Made by a program: the position numbers and the translations under genes. Below the pieces are notes generated by a model that made no database searches, was not told the origin of the DNA, and saw only the letters and a program-made list of their open reading frames with translations. 52,522 nucleotides of DNA from Parcubacteria group bacterium (lineage in GTDB: Bacteria; Patescibacteriota; Minisyncoccia; Phycocordibacterales; JABMOB01), in NCBI GenBank assembly GCA_013204345.1, contig JABMOB010000005.1:1-52522 (forward strand), read 5' to 3'. The stretch's first letter is position 1, and the number at the start of each line of letters is the position of its first letter. This document shows positions 16,249 through 24,905 of this stretch, one piece after another.

Positions 16249-18054
16249 TTAATTAAATAAGTATAAATATTTTTCATACCCCTGGCTTTTCATCTCTTCT
16301 TTCGACACAAACAAGAGAGAAGCTGAGTTAGTGCAGAATCTTCGGCCACCTTCCTCAACCGGACCGTCATTAAATACATGTCCCACATGCCCAGCATCAC
16401 TTCGCACTTCGGTTCGAGTTGTAGACAATGAATTATCTGCATGAAGTGTTACAGAATCATCATCAATTGTTCTCCAGAAACTCGGCCAGCCTGTACCTGA
16501 GTCATACTTATGAGTACTCGAAAAGAGAGGCTTCTTGGTTACAATATCGACGTAGATTCCTTCTGCCTTATTGTCCCAGTATTTGTTTTTGAATGGAGAT
16601 TCGGTGCCATTCTCAGCCACGACATGATATGCGAGAGGATCAAGATTCTTGAGCATCTCAGCTATCTCTTCGTCAGTATAGTTATAATCTGTTTTAGTAC
16701 TTTTCTTCATAGAAGTTGTTTGTTCAGTTTCCAGAAATTTGATGGCCGCATCTTTTGCCCATGTCTCCTCGACAAAACCGGCTCTACCTGATCCTTTTTT
16801 ATAGCGCTCATAGTGATCAGATGCTTTCTTGTAATAATCTTGGTGATATTCTTCAGCCTTAAAGAAATTTGCAAATGATAATACTTCGGTTGCTATTGGC
16901 TTAGTAAAAAGCTTACTTTGCTCTAGACGCTTTTTAGAATCAAAGGCAGCTTCTTTTTGTGCGTCATCATGATAAAAGATAGCTGTAGTGTATTGGAAGC
17001 CTTTGTCCGCAAATTGACCCTCAGTACTTGTAGGATCAATATGTGACCAATAGATGTCTAGTATTTCCTCAGTAGAGATTAGTTTAGGATCGTATGTTAT
17101 CTGCACAGCTTCACGATGCTTAGTTGTACCCTTTGAAACTTTGAGATACGAAGCATCTTGTTCACTTCCACCTGCATAGCCAGAGACCGCATCTATGACT
17201 CCAGGGTTTTCTTGGAAGTATGCTTCGGTGCACCAGAAGCATCCTCCTGCTAAAGTAATTGTTTCGTAGCCCTCGACACTCGTACTAGTTTCTTTCATCG
17301 AAGATTCTTTTTTCATATCCTTTGGTGCAAACCTTTCTATCAAACTATCTTCAAGCTGTATGGTCGCACCATATCCTGAATCGAGAATCAGCGTCTCTAA
17401 TTTTTTATCGTAGCCGGTAAGAATGAGAATTCCGACAATTACAATCAGGACCCCGAATACTTGTTTTATTCTTCCTGTAGCTTGCATATGATCACTCACT
17501 TTGTTAATGATCCTTTGTCCAAAGTAAGCAATGAGGAGTAAAGCTAGGGCCAAACCGAATGTAAATCCGAGCAGATACACGAATCCGACAAAGAAGCTGG
17601 CGGGTAGAGTGGTGGCGATAATGAACAGATACGTCGGAGAGCATGTTGTAAATACAGGACCGAGAGCAAGACCGATTAGCATGTCTCCCTTGTAACTTTT
17701 CTTTTGATATCCAGCACCTACTGCTTTATTGCTCAATATGCTTAGCTTGGCAACAAACGGGACCTTGGTCCAAAGTGATGGAAATGCGATTGCAAAACCA
17801 ACCAAGATAATAACTACTCCCGAAAAGCTACTCCAAAATATCTGAGGAATAGATATAAATAAGGTTGTAGCTTTTAAAAGAAGAGTGAAGATGATTACGG
17901 AGACTGAGAGTGATCCGATCACCGTAATTGCTCGTCTTGATATTCTCTTTTCACCTGCTTCGGATGCCCCAATAACAATCGGCAGCAAGGGCAATATGCA
18001 AGGCGCTACGACCGTAAATACTCCTGCTAAGATTGCTATGAGGAAGAAAATCAT
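16249..18054 (-). CDS. CcdA/DsbD-like membrane domain fused to MsrA and MsrB
   Basis: N-terminal multi-TM with VVAPCILPLLPIVIGAS and GPVFTTCSPTYLFI; MsrA GGCFWCTEAYFQENPGV; MsrB YDSGTGWPSFWRTI..GHVFNDGPVEEGGRRFCTNSASLLF. Confidence 0.93.
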   Translation of the reverse strand: MIFFLIAILAGVFTVVAPCILPLLPIVIGASEAGEKRISRRAITVIGSLSVSVIIFTLLLKATTLFISIPQIFWSSFSGVVIILVGFAIAFPSLWTKVPFVAKLSILSNKAVGAGYQKKSYKGDMLIGLALGPVFTTCSPTYLFIIATTLPASFFVGFVYLLGFTFGLALALLLIAYFGQRIINKVSDHMQATGRIKQVFGVLIVIVGILILTGYDKKLETLILDSGYGATIQLEDSLIERFAPKDMKKESSMKETSTSVEGYETITLAGGCFWCTEAYFQENPGVIDAVSGYAGGSEQDASYLKVSKGTTKHREAVQITYDPKLISTEEILDIYWSHIDPTSTEGQFADKGFQYTTAIFYHDDAQKEAAFDSKKRLEQSKLFTKPIATEVLSFANFFKAEEYHQDYYKKASDHYERYKKGSGRAGFVEETWAKDAAIKFLETEQTTSMKKSTKTDYNYTDEEIAEMLKNLDPLAYHVVAENGTESPFKNKYWDNKAEGIYVDIVTKKPLFSSTHKYDSGTGWPSFWRTIDDDSVTLHADNSLSTTRTEVRSDAGHVGHVFNDGPVEEGGRRFCTNSASLLFVSKEEMKSQGYEKYLYLFN

Positions 18055-18055
18055 A

Positions 18056-18628
18056 TTACTGTATTTGAGAGAGGAGATTATCTAGACTTCCGCCTCCGCT
18101 CCACTTCTTGATCATGTTTCCATCTTTATCAACTTGCACAAGTGTGTGCTGGTAGGTTACTCCATATTTTTTCTTGAGCTCAGTCTCCTTATCGTAGTCA
18201 GTCTTTAGGATAGTCACGTCCCCAGGAATCGATTTGAGATTACTTTCAATACTTGAGTTAAGTCCACGACATGACGGACACCATGAAGCATGGAAAAATA
18301 ACACAACATCGCCAGTTTCGGCTCGTGCAATCTTGTCGGCACCATACGCCTCGTACGATCCAACTTTCATCATAGTTTCACCTTTGTCCATCATACTTGT
18401 CTCATCCTTTTTCATCATTGTCTCAGTGTTTGTGGTGTCAGTTTTCATCATGGCCTCTTTTTCTTCCATAGCCTTTTTCTCCATCATTGCTTTGTCTTCC
18501 ATGGCTTGCTGTTCCATTTTCTCTTTTACCATCATCGCATCATCTTTATTGTTCATCGATGCGTACACTCCACCAACAATAACCACCAATGCTATAACTC
18601 CAATAATAATCCCTGTGTTTTTATTCAT
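18056..18628 (-). CDS. Membrane-anchored thioredoxin-like protein with Met-rich linker
   Basis: N-terminal TM IIIGVIALVVIVGGVYA, Met-rich segment, Trx fold VVLFFHASWCPSCRGLN; 1-nt gap to the CcdA-MsrAB gene. Confidence 0.9.
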   Translation of the reverse strand: MNKNTGIIIGVIALVVIVGGVYASMNNKDDAMMVKEKMEQQAMEDKAMMEKKAMEEKEAMMKTDTTNTETMMKKDETSMMDKGETMMKVGSYEAYGADKIARAETGDVVLFFHASWCPSCRGLNSSIESNLKSIPGDVTILKTDYDKETELKKKYGVTYQHTLVQVDKDGNMIKKWSGGGSLDNLLSQIQ

Positions 18629-18752
18629 ATGATTTGTAAAATTATGTTACCTGTTAATTACTAATATGATGTAAGTATATATAATACAAAACAGTATGTA
18701 AAGTCTACTTTACATACTGTTGGTGGACAACTTGTCGGTATTCCGCCTGATC

Positions 18753-19127
18753 CTACAGATTCCTATCGCTCCAGATACGGGTACCAATCTTGGTCACCAC
18801 CATCACAATGAGCGCTACCACGAGCCATTCATCAACTGCGTGAGAGTATCCTTGAACAATAATTCCAAGAATGAGGGTTGCTGATCCTGCGAGGAAAGCA
18901 TTTCGTCCGGCGAGCGCCTTGTGTTGATCATCTCGTTCATCTACAGCTTTTTCCCTGAGTATGAAGCTTGCAAAGATAGCAAAAAGTACCAAAATAACCG
19001 CAAGCATACTCATCACCATCATATCTGGCATCCAGAAGTGAAAGGGGTTCAAAAGCAATATCGCTGTAACAATAAGGCCGATGGTAACAATGGATTCACC
19101 GATTATATTTCTTGGGTTATTTTTCAT
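18753..19127 (-). CDS. Small integral membrane protein
   Basis: Four predicted hydrophobic segments; overlaps the XRE regulator gene. Confidence 0.6.
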   Translation of the reverse strand: MKNNPRNIIGESIVTIGLIVTAILLLNPFHFWMPDMMVMSMLAVILVLFAIFASFILREKAVDERDDQHKALAGRNAFLAGSATLILGIIVQGYSHAVDEWLVVALIVMVVTKIGTRIWSDRNL

Positions 19128-19329
19128 ATGCGATTTTGAATATTTTCTCGACAGGTATCTCAAAGAAACCAGCGATTTTAAGGGCTAGTAAAATTGACGG
19201 TGTGTAATTACCCTTTTCCAAGGCAATGATGGTCTGGCGGCTGACATTCACTTTTGTCGCCAAATCTTCCTGGGTCACACCAGTTTCTGTGCGAAGTTTG
19301 CTCACCTCATTTTTGATGTGTTCTGTCAT
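19117..19329 (-). CDS. XRE/Cro-like HTH transcriptional regulator
   Basis: [56 protein letters not shown]. Confidence 0.92.
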   Translation of the reverse strand: MTEHIKNEVSKLRTETGVTQEDLATKVNVSRQTIIALEKGNYTPSILLALKIAGFFEIPVEKIFKIAYEK

Positions 19330-19510
19330 ACGTTTAGATGTTAGTGATTATATATTCCAAAGTTTGAAATGTAAAGTTGTCTTTACTTGTACATCGCCAT
19401 CTCCGCTTCAGTCGGCTGCGTAATTCCAAAGAAACCCTGCTTGATATTCGGTAGCCAAATATGCTCTTTGTTTGTCTTCCAAAAGGTTCCGATATCCCGT
19501 ACTATGTCGA

Positions 19511-19682
19511 GCAAATTTTAACGCCGAAAGGCGTTTTAAATTTGTGACGCAGAGGAAGCCAACAATTTGGCTTCTGTGTAGGGTTCGAAGCCTGTTTGAG
19601 CATTTTTTATGAATGAAATGAAATAAAAAATCCAAACAGGATACTGGTCATGTAATGACCGAAATTCTCTACCTGCGGAGCA
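19511..19682 (+). repeat. Structured dispersed repeat, copy 1
   Basis: Shares AATTTTAACGCCGAAAGGCGTTTTAAATTTG..GACGCAGAGGAAGCCAACAATTTGGCTT..GTAGG.TTCGAA and 3' CTACCTG.GGAGC with copy 2; contains several perfect hairpins. Confidence 0.85.
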
Positions 19683-19687
19683 ATCTA

Positions 19688-19715
19688 TTGACATATATTT
19701 TATCTTTGATATAGT
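19688..19715 (+). promoter_or_regulatory. Sigma70-type promoter for the small ORF at 19737
   Basis: TTGACA, 16-nt spacer, TATAGT, followed by AAAGGAG RBS and ATG. Confidence 0.65.
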
Positions 19716-19736
19716 ATAAACAGAAAGGAGATCATC

Positions 19737-19910
19737 ATGAAATACCTGAATACTGGTTTGATTACCTTCGGCATCCTTTGTGTCTTGGCTGTTTCTTTTA
19801 ATACGCCAAACCGAGAAGATGCTGAGCGAATCATGCTCAAGTATGGTCGTCAAATTCCAACGGCACCAATCAGTGGTACTATCATGTGGCATCTACAACA
19901 CGGTGACTAA
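19737..19910 (+). CDS. Small secreted/membrane-anchored orphan protein (57 aa)
   Basis: MKYLNTGLITFGILCVLAVSFNTPNREDAERIMLKYGRQIPTAPISGTIMWHLQHGD*; RBS AGAAAGGAGATC; promoter upstream and terminator downstream. Missed by the track because of its length. Confidence 0.7.
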   Translation: MKYLNTGLITFGILCVLAVSFNTPNREDAERIMLKYGRQIPTAPISGTIMWHLQHGD

Positions 19911-19923
19911 GCCGTCCCAGAGG

Positions 19924-19954
19924 AAACCAAATCCTTCGGAGGCGGTTTTCTTTT
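19924..19954 (+). terminator. Rho-independent terminator
   Basis: AAACC..tccttcgga..GGTTTtctttt after the small ORF. Confidence 0.6.
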
Positions 19955-19969
19955 GATATACTTTGTCTC

Positions 19970-20482
19970 ATGAAAGACTATAAAATCATAGCCCTAGGCT
20001 CTCAGTGTTCAGGAAAATCTGCAATTATTAAATATCTACAAGACAATACTGATTTTGTTTGTATTGACCACGATGAAGAAATAAAGAGCAGACATGATGG
20101 TAAATATCCTAAAGATCACGTTTATGTAAGTAACGAGGTTTTACCTTCAATTGAAGATTATGTTTTAGATTTACCAACCGTAATTTACAGTGCTAGTTTT
20201 TGGGGGTTAGACAAAGACGGAGTAATAAGTAATGAAAAGATTAACTTAGCAAAAGAGAAGGGTTTTAAACTTGTAAATTTAGTTACAGATAGAGATGTTT
20301 TAATTGATAGAAATAAAAAGAGAATGAGTGAAGGAAAAGCCGATGCTTCAGCAAGTTTTGATTGGTATCAACGTGTATATAAAAATATGGATGATTTAAG
20401 TCAATTTGATTTTAAAATTAATACTAACGGATCAATTGAAAATTCAGCTAAAAGCTTGCTTGCTTTTATAGAAAATATTTAA
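19970..20482 (+). CDS. P-loop kinase-like protein (shikimate/nucleotide kinase-like)
   Basis: Walker A IIALGSQCSGKSAIIKYL, then CIDHDEEI. Confidence 0.65.
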   Translation: MKDYKIIALGSQCSGKSAIIKYLQDNTDFVCIDHDEEIKSRHDGKYPKDHVYVSNEVLPSIEDYVLDLPTVIYSASFWGLDKDGVISNEKINLAKEKGFKLVNLVTDRDVLIDRNKKRMSEGKADASASFDWYQRVYKNMDDLSQFDFKINTNGSIENSAKSLLAFIENI

Positions 20483-20669
20483 TTTCTCTACTTCCGTTTC
20501 AATTTTCTACCAATTCAAAATCCTAAACTTGTCTAGAGGAAAGGATTGCAAAACAAATAAACCCAGCTCTATTCATCCCCCTAGCTCTGCTGCGGGGAAT
20601 TCTGCGAGTTGATTAAAAATCAATAATTCCATCAAACCCTAGCTAAATTTCGAAGAGTCTAGGTAAAAA

Positions 20670-22067
20670 TTAGAAAAAAGACAGGATGGTGACAACCACA
20701 AAAACCAAGAAGAGTAGCGACATTGAGACCAACATCAGGTTAGTCCACCAACCCGGCCTTAACTCTTTAGGAAGAAAACTATTATTTATCCAAAGAAGAA
20801 GTGGTGTATACAAAGCCATAGTAAAACCTCCAAGAACTCCAGAAATTGTCAGCAGAACCAAAGGCTCCCTTAAAGGAACCAGAACCATTCCAATCAAAAC
20901 TACTATGACAAATATGGAATAGTACAAAGTGCTAGCAGAATAATTTTTTAGTAAACCAAAAACTTTCTGCCACTTTCCATGTTTTGAATGTATCGCCAAA
21001 GTGTCAGTTAGAATACGAGACAAAGCATCTAAAACAGTCCAGGTCACAGAAAACAACATTAAGAAGGTCATTAGTAGAAATATCTTTTCTCCGATAATTC
21101 CCCAAGCTCCACCAAATATTTCAGCCTGAACACTAGCTACCTGAATTCCCTCCGGAATAACTCCAAGGGGTCCTAGAACAACAAAGGCGTTGATACCGAG
21201 CATTAACAACGTCAAAATTCCCAAAATCAAAAAGGCAATTTGCTGATCTATCTGCACATACCTCATCCAACCTCTCCAACGAGAAAGATTTTCTTCTGTT
21301 GGTTCAAAAGTTTCTCCTAATTCATAGTCAGCCACCTGCTTTCCGGTAATCGGATTAACAATCTTGGGAGAATACAAAGCCATACCTAAACCCTTATCCT
21401 TGTACCAAAGAGAAACACATAGGTTTAAGAGACCACCAGCTCCAGCAAAAACAACAGCTGTAAATAAAACTCTGTAATCAATAGTCTGGGTAAAATCTGG
21501 AAATTTAAATAACTCTGTTATTAAAGTCTTATCAGCAAAAAGATATAAATTAAAAATTGTAACAATCACCAATAGTGTAAAAAAGAGAGGAACTATTATA
21601 AAAAGAGTTCTTTCCAAAAGTGTATAAGCTCTTTTACCTAAAAAGGTAATGACTAACAATAATCCCAGTACCACCCAAGCCCAAACTATATGTGTACCAA
21701 AACCAAAAAGAGAAACTAAGATAGTTCCAATAGAGCTTGCCCAACCAGGCCAGATATATAAAAGAACAGCTGCTGGAATCCAGAAGAATGGAATCCAGGT
21801 TAAATACCGAGCAGAAGTTGTAAAGAAGCTCTCACCAGTAGCCAGAGCCAGCCTGGCGACCTCCCTATTCAAAATATATTGAAAATAGAAACCTAAAACC
21901 CCTAGAAAAATAAAAGAGAGACCATATTTCAAGATAACATGTGGCCACAAAATCAATTCCCCGGTTCCAATAGCAAGCCCAGTGACCACAATACCAACAC
22001 CGATGGCCTTCTTCCAATGAACCGGTTCTGGTAACTCTTTTATTGGTAGATCAGGAAATTGACTCAT
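20670..22067 (-). CDS. Nramp-related divalent metal transporter
   Basis: About 11 hydrophobic segments; N-terminal 'GVGIVVTGLAIGTGELILWPHVILKYGLSFIFLGVLG' like Nramp TM1. Confidence 0.75.
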   Translation of the reverse strand: MSQFPDLPIKELPEPVHWKKAIGVGIVVTGLAIGTGELILWPHVILKYGLSFIFLGVLGFYFQYILNREVARLALATGESFFTTSARYLTWIPFFWIPAAVLLYIWPGWASSIGTILVSLFGFGTHIVWAWVVLGLLLVITFLGKRAYTLLERTLFIIVPLFFTLLVIVTIFNLYLFADKTLITELFKFPDFTQTIDYRVLFTAVVFAGAGGLLNLCVSLWYKDKGLGMALYSPKIVNPITGKQVADYELGETFEPTEENLSRWRGWMRYVQIDQQIAFLILGILTLLMLGINAFVVLGPLGVIPEGIQVASVQAEIFGGAWGIIGEKIFLLMTFLMLFSVTWTVLDALSRILTDTLAIHSKHGKWQKVFGLLKNYSASTLYYSIFVIVVLIGMVLVPLREPLVLLTISGVLGGFTMALYTPLLLWINNSFLPKELRPGWWTNLMLVSMSLLFLVFVVVTILSFF

Positions 22068-22070
22068 TTA

Positions 22071-22268
22071 TCATTTACTTTCTTTAATAATACCATCACG
22101 AACAACACTGTCTAGAAAAAACGCAATCGAGAAAGCTATTACCCATAGGAATCCAAAAACAACAAAACCTGGAACAAGCCAACTAGTTAATATAATTAAC
22201 AAAACACTTATCACTAGAATAAATAAATCTGATGTAAAAAAAGTAATTGGTAACATTAGAATAATCAA
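22071..22268 (-). CDS. Small membrane protein upstream of the Nramp-like gene
   Basis: 65 aa, hydrophobic, 3-nt gap to next gene. Confidence 0.5.
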   Translation of the reverse strand: MIILMLPITFFTSDLFILVISVLLIILTSWLVPGFVVFGFLWVIAFSIAFFLDSVVRDGIIKESK

Positions 22269-22405
22269 AGCATTATCAGTCTCTCAACTATTATTTGATT
22301 GCATAAAATATTTAATTAATCGTTAACTGCGACCTTACTGTATCACAACATGGCCATTTTTAATATTCACTCACACCAAAGTTTTAGACTTGTCCACGAG
22401 TGGAA

Positions 22406-22575
22406 GCGAATTTTAACGCCGAAAGGCGTTTTAAATTTGCGACGCAGAGGAAGCCAACAATTTGGCTTACGTGTAGGATTCGAAAGATTTTCTATGTTTA
22501 CGATCCTGAGCTTATCGAAGGAGAGTAAACCTAAAACCCTCGTGCCGCGGGCAAGAAACTCCTACCTGTGGAGCC
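22406..22575 (+). repeat. Structured dispersed repeat, copy 2
   Basis: Same conserved 5' block and 3' block as 19511-19682, different centre. Confidence 0.85.
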
Positions 22576-22612
22576 CTAAATGGAAGTTCAAACTTTTGCT
22601 ATACTCATAATA

Positions 22613-23188
22613 ATGAAAACGAACCTGATCAAAAAACGATGTGCCTGGGCATCAGAGGGCGATGACCTTATGGTCAAATATCACGACGAAGAATGGGGTT
22701 ATCCTCTTCATAATGACAATAAAATATTTGAATTTCTATGCCTTGAGAGCTTTCAAGCTGGCTTGAGTTGGAGAACTATATTAAACAAGAGGAAAAATTT
22801 TGAGAAAGCTTTTGCTCGTTTTGACCCAGTAAAAGTTTCTAAATTCAAAAAAACTGATTTCAACCGTTTAATGCGAGACGAAGGAATAGTTAGAAACAGA
22901 ATGAAAATAGAAGCAGCGATAAATAATGCCTCCAGATTTCTTGAGGTTAAAAAGGAATTTGGTACATTTTCAAAATACATGTGGAGTTTTGTAAAAAATC
23001 GATCTATTTCAAATAACATCCGTACCGTTAAGGATTATAAACCTATCAGCGACGAAGCGATCGTTTGGTCAAAGGACCTCAAAAAACGTGGATTTAAATT
23101 CTTGGGCCCAACAACACTCTATGCCCATATGCAGGCAGTTGGTATGGTAGATGATCACATGGTTGGGTGTTTTAGGAAAAACAAATAA
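22613..23188 (+). CDS. tag: DNA-3-methyladenine glycosylase I
   Basis: KKRCAWASEGDDLMVKYHDEEWGYPLHNDNKIFEFLCLESFQAGLSWRTILNKR..FLGPTTLYAHMQAVGMVDDHMVGCF. Confidence 0.95.
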   Translation: MKTNLIKKRCAWASEGDDLMVKYHDEEWGYPLHNDNKIFEFLCLESFQAGLSWRTILNKRKNFEKAFARFDPVKVSKFKKTDFNRLMRDEGIVRNRMKIEAAINNASRFLEVKKEFGTFSKYMWSFVKNRSISNNIRTVKDYKPISDEAIVWSKDLKKRGFKFLGPTTLYAHMQAVGMVDDHMVGCFRKNK

Positions 23189-23283
23189 TCATCGCCCCCA
23201 CAATCTAGATTCTGACATTATCCAATAATAATGGAGGTGGCCACCATTCTTTCACAATCCAGCAGGTTGAAATTGTTCATGAG

Positions 23284-23330
23284 TGAAAAAAAGTTTGACA
23301 TAAATATTATTTTGTGATATACAAGGATAC
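23284..23330 (+). promoter_or_regulatory. Sigma70-type promoter for the ClpP-like gene
   Basis: TTGACA - 17 nt - TATACA. Confidence 0.6.
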
Positions 23331-23395
23331 AGAATGTATGTTACATAAACTCACTCTCACCAAATCAACTTTGATAAATCACAGGAGACCAAAAA

Positions 23396-23941
23396 GTGAA
23401 AAACGAGAAATGGGACGAGATCGTTGAAATACTCCTGAGTAAGAAGGTGCTAATACTCCGAGGAGATGTCAACAAAGACATGGTTTTGCATGTATATAAA
23501 TGTCTACTGGTGTTAGAAGCGCAAAATTCTCCGGATATTGAAATCCGATTTTTTACTGAAGGAGGCGAAGTTAAATCCGGTTTGGATATTTACGATGCTC
23601 TTCGGAAATACAAAGGCAGGAAAACTGGCATCGTATATAGCCGAGCACGCTCAATGGGAGCTGTTATTTTGCAAGCATGCGAAGAGCGGGTCTGTTTGAA
23701 ACACGCTGTCGTACTCATCCACAATGTTAGAGCCTCATCAATTTCACTCGACGAAATCGATGACCCTAACCGCCTGACAAAGTTGCGTCAAATTATGTGA
23801 GCTGATCAAAAACTCACAGACGAAATCTTAGTCAAACGGACAGGCAAAGAAGAGAGCGAGATTCGCGAGACATGCAAGAAAGATCAGGATATGAGTGCTA
23901 AAGAAGCAAAAGCATTCGGACTCATTGACCGTATTGAATAA
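23396..23941 (+). pseudogene. ClpP-like serine peptidase interrupted by an in-frame TGA (23798-23800)
   Basis: GTG start with AGGAG RBS. Upstream part has ARSMGAVILQAC (Ser) and VVLIHN (His); after TGA the same frame continues ADQKLTDEILVKRTGKEESEIRETCKKDQDMSAKEAKAFGLIDRIE*, the expected ClpP C-terminus. Confidence 0.8.
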
Positions 23942-23943
23942 TA

Positions 23944-23992
23944 GACACCATCGCCCACCCAACAAAAACCGTTGAGGGGGCGGTTTTTTATA
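23944..23992 (+). terminator. Rho-independent terminator after the clpP-like gene
   Basis: CGCCCacccaacaaaaaccgttgaggGGGCGgtttttt. Confidence 0.75.
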
Positions 23993-24066
23993 CAAAACAA
24001 CCAAAGCTAATCTTCTGTGGTGCATTGATACCAAGAAATTGTTTTTTATGCTTTAATTACAGAATT

Positions 24067-24787
24067 ATGCCTTTTGAATCACCTACTTTCGAACAACCAC
24101 CTCAACCAACCCCTGAAAAAAGAGAGAGCAAACACTCTCTAAAAAGAAAACTTCAGAAGTTGGCGCAAATGCTAGCTATCGGCACAACCCTTACGATGTC
24201 ATCTGGAACAGGAAACGATAAAAAAGAAGGTCCCATTAAAACACCCAATCCGGTAACATATTTTCATGAACATGAAGTAGAATTACTAGAGATCAGTCCT
24301 TTAGATATATTGAGAGAAGAAAAGCAAATACGTATAGATTATGCACCAGAAATTCATTTTGAAAAAAAAACTAAAAAATCAGGAAACTGGATCAGATGCA
24401 CGCAAGGCACTTGAAGAGTTGCGATTAGAGAAAAAACAAAGTCATATCGAGCCCATTCCACTTGTCCCTAATACAAGAAACGTTGGTGATCTGAAGTCTT
24501 TGTACGACACAACAATACAAACGCACCGTATTCACGCACTTATAGAAGCTGGGCGTTTAAAAGCTCCTGAAAATAAAATTTTTATTGATAGAATATTTAG
24601 GTCCGAAGATGAAATCATCGGCGCATTACTAAACTCTATTTCATATCTACAAGAAAATTTACCAGAAGGTCATCACTCGAAAGAAGACATCGAGCGTGGG
24701 GACATGCCTGACAAAGAGTTTATAGAACATCTTACTCACGTAGAAAAAGAACTTATCGGGACTTTCGAAACAATGGAGGGAAAATAA
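24067..24787 (+). CDS. Hypothetical protein split by a frameshift at an A9 tract (24362-24370)
   Basis: Frame 0 encodes MPFESPTFEQPPQ..APEIHFEKK; the +1 frame continues KLKNQETGSDARKALEELRLEKKQ..ETMEGK*. The charged composition is continuous across the junction. Confidence 0.6.
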
Positions 24788-24905
24788 TACAACTATCACA
24801 ACCCACACACCACCACCCAACAAAAACCATGTCGATAGAGTGGTTCTTTGTCTGATTTTTCGATATGTGTGCTACAATAGAAACTTAACAAATTAAATTT
24901 AAAAT

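Noticed and set aside
19383-19510. Possible gene remnant on the minus strand (…FWKTNKEHIWLPNIKQGFFGITQPTEAEMAMYK)
   Set aside because: Short fragment with no recognisable family; could be chance or part of an extended repeat flank.
19555-19600. tRNA gene suggested by GGTTCGAA near 19580
   Set aside because: The T-loop-like motif is there, but no acceptor/anticodon cloverleaf or plausible 3' end could be built around it.
19408-19892. Minus-strand ORFs 19408-19635 and 19536-19892 as genes
   Set aside because: They lie across the structured repeat copy and the antisense of the 57-aa ORF; their peptides (e.g. FEPYTEAKLLASSASQI) follow from the repeat DNA and have no RBS support.
23798-23800. 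Genome-wide TGA recoding (genetic code 4 or 25)
   Set aside because: Several other genes naturally terminate at TGA, including tightly overlapped hsdM (ATGA) and ietA (TGAGATG), and Gly/Trp are encoded normally; a local explanation is more likely.
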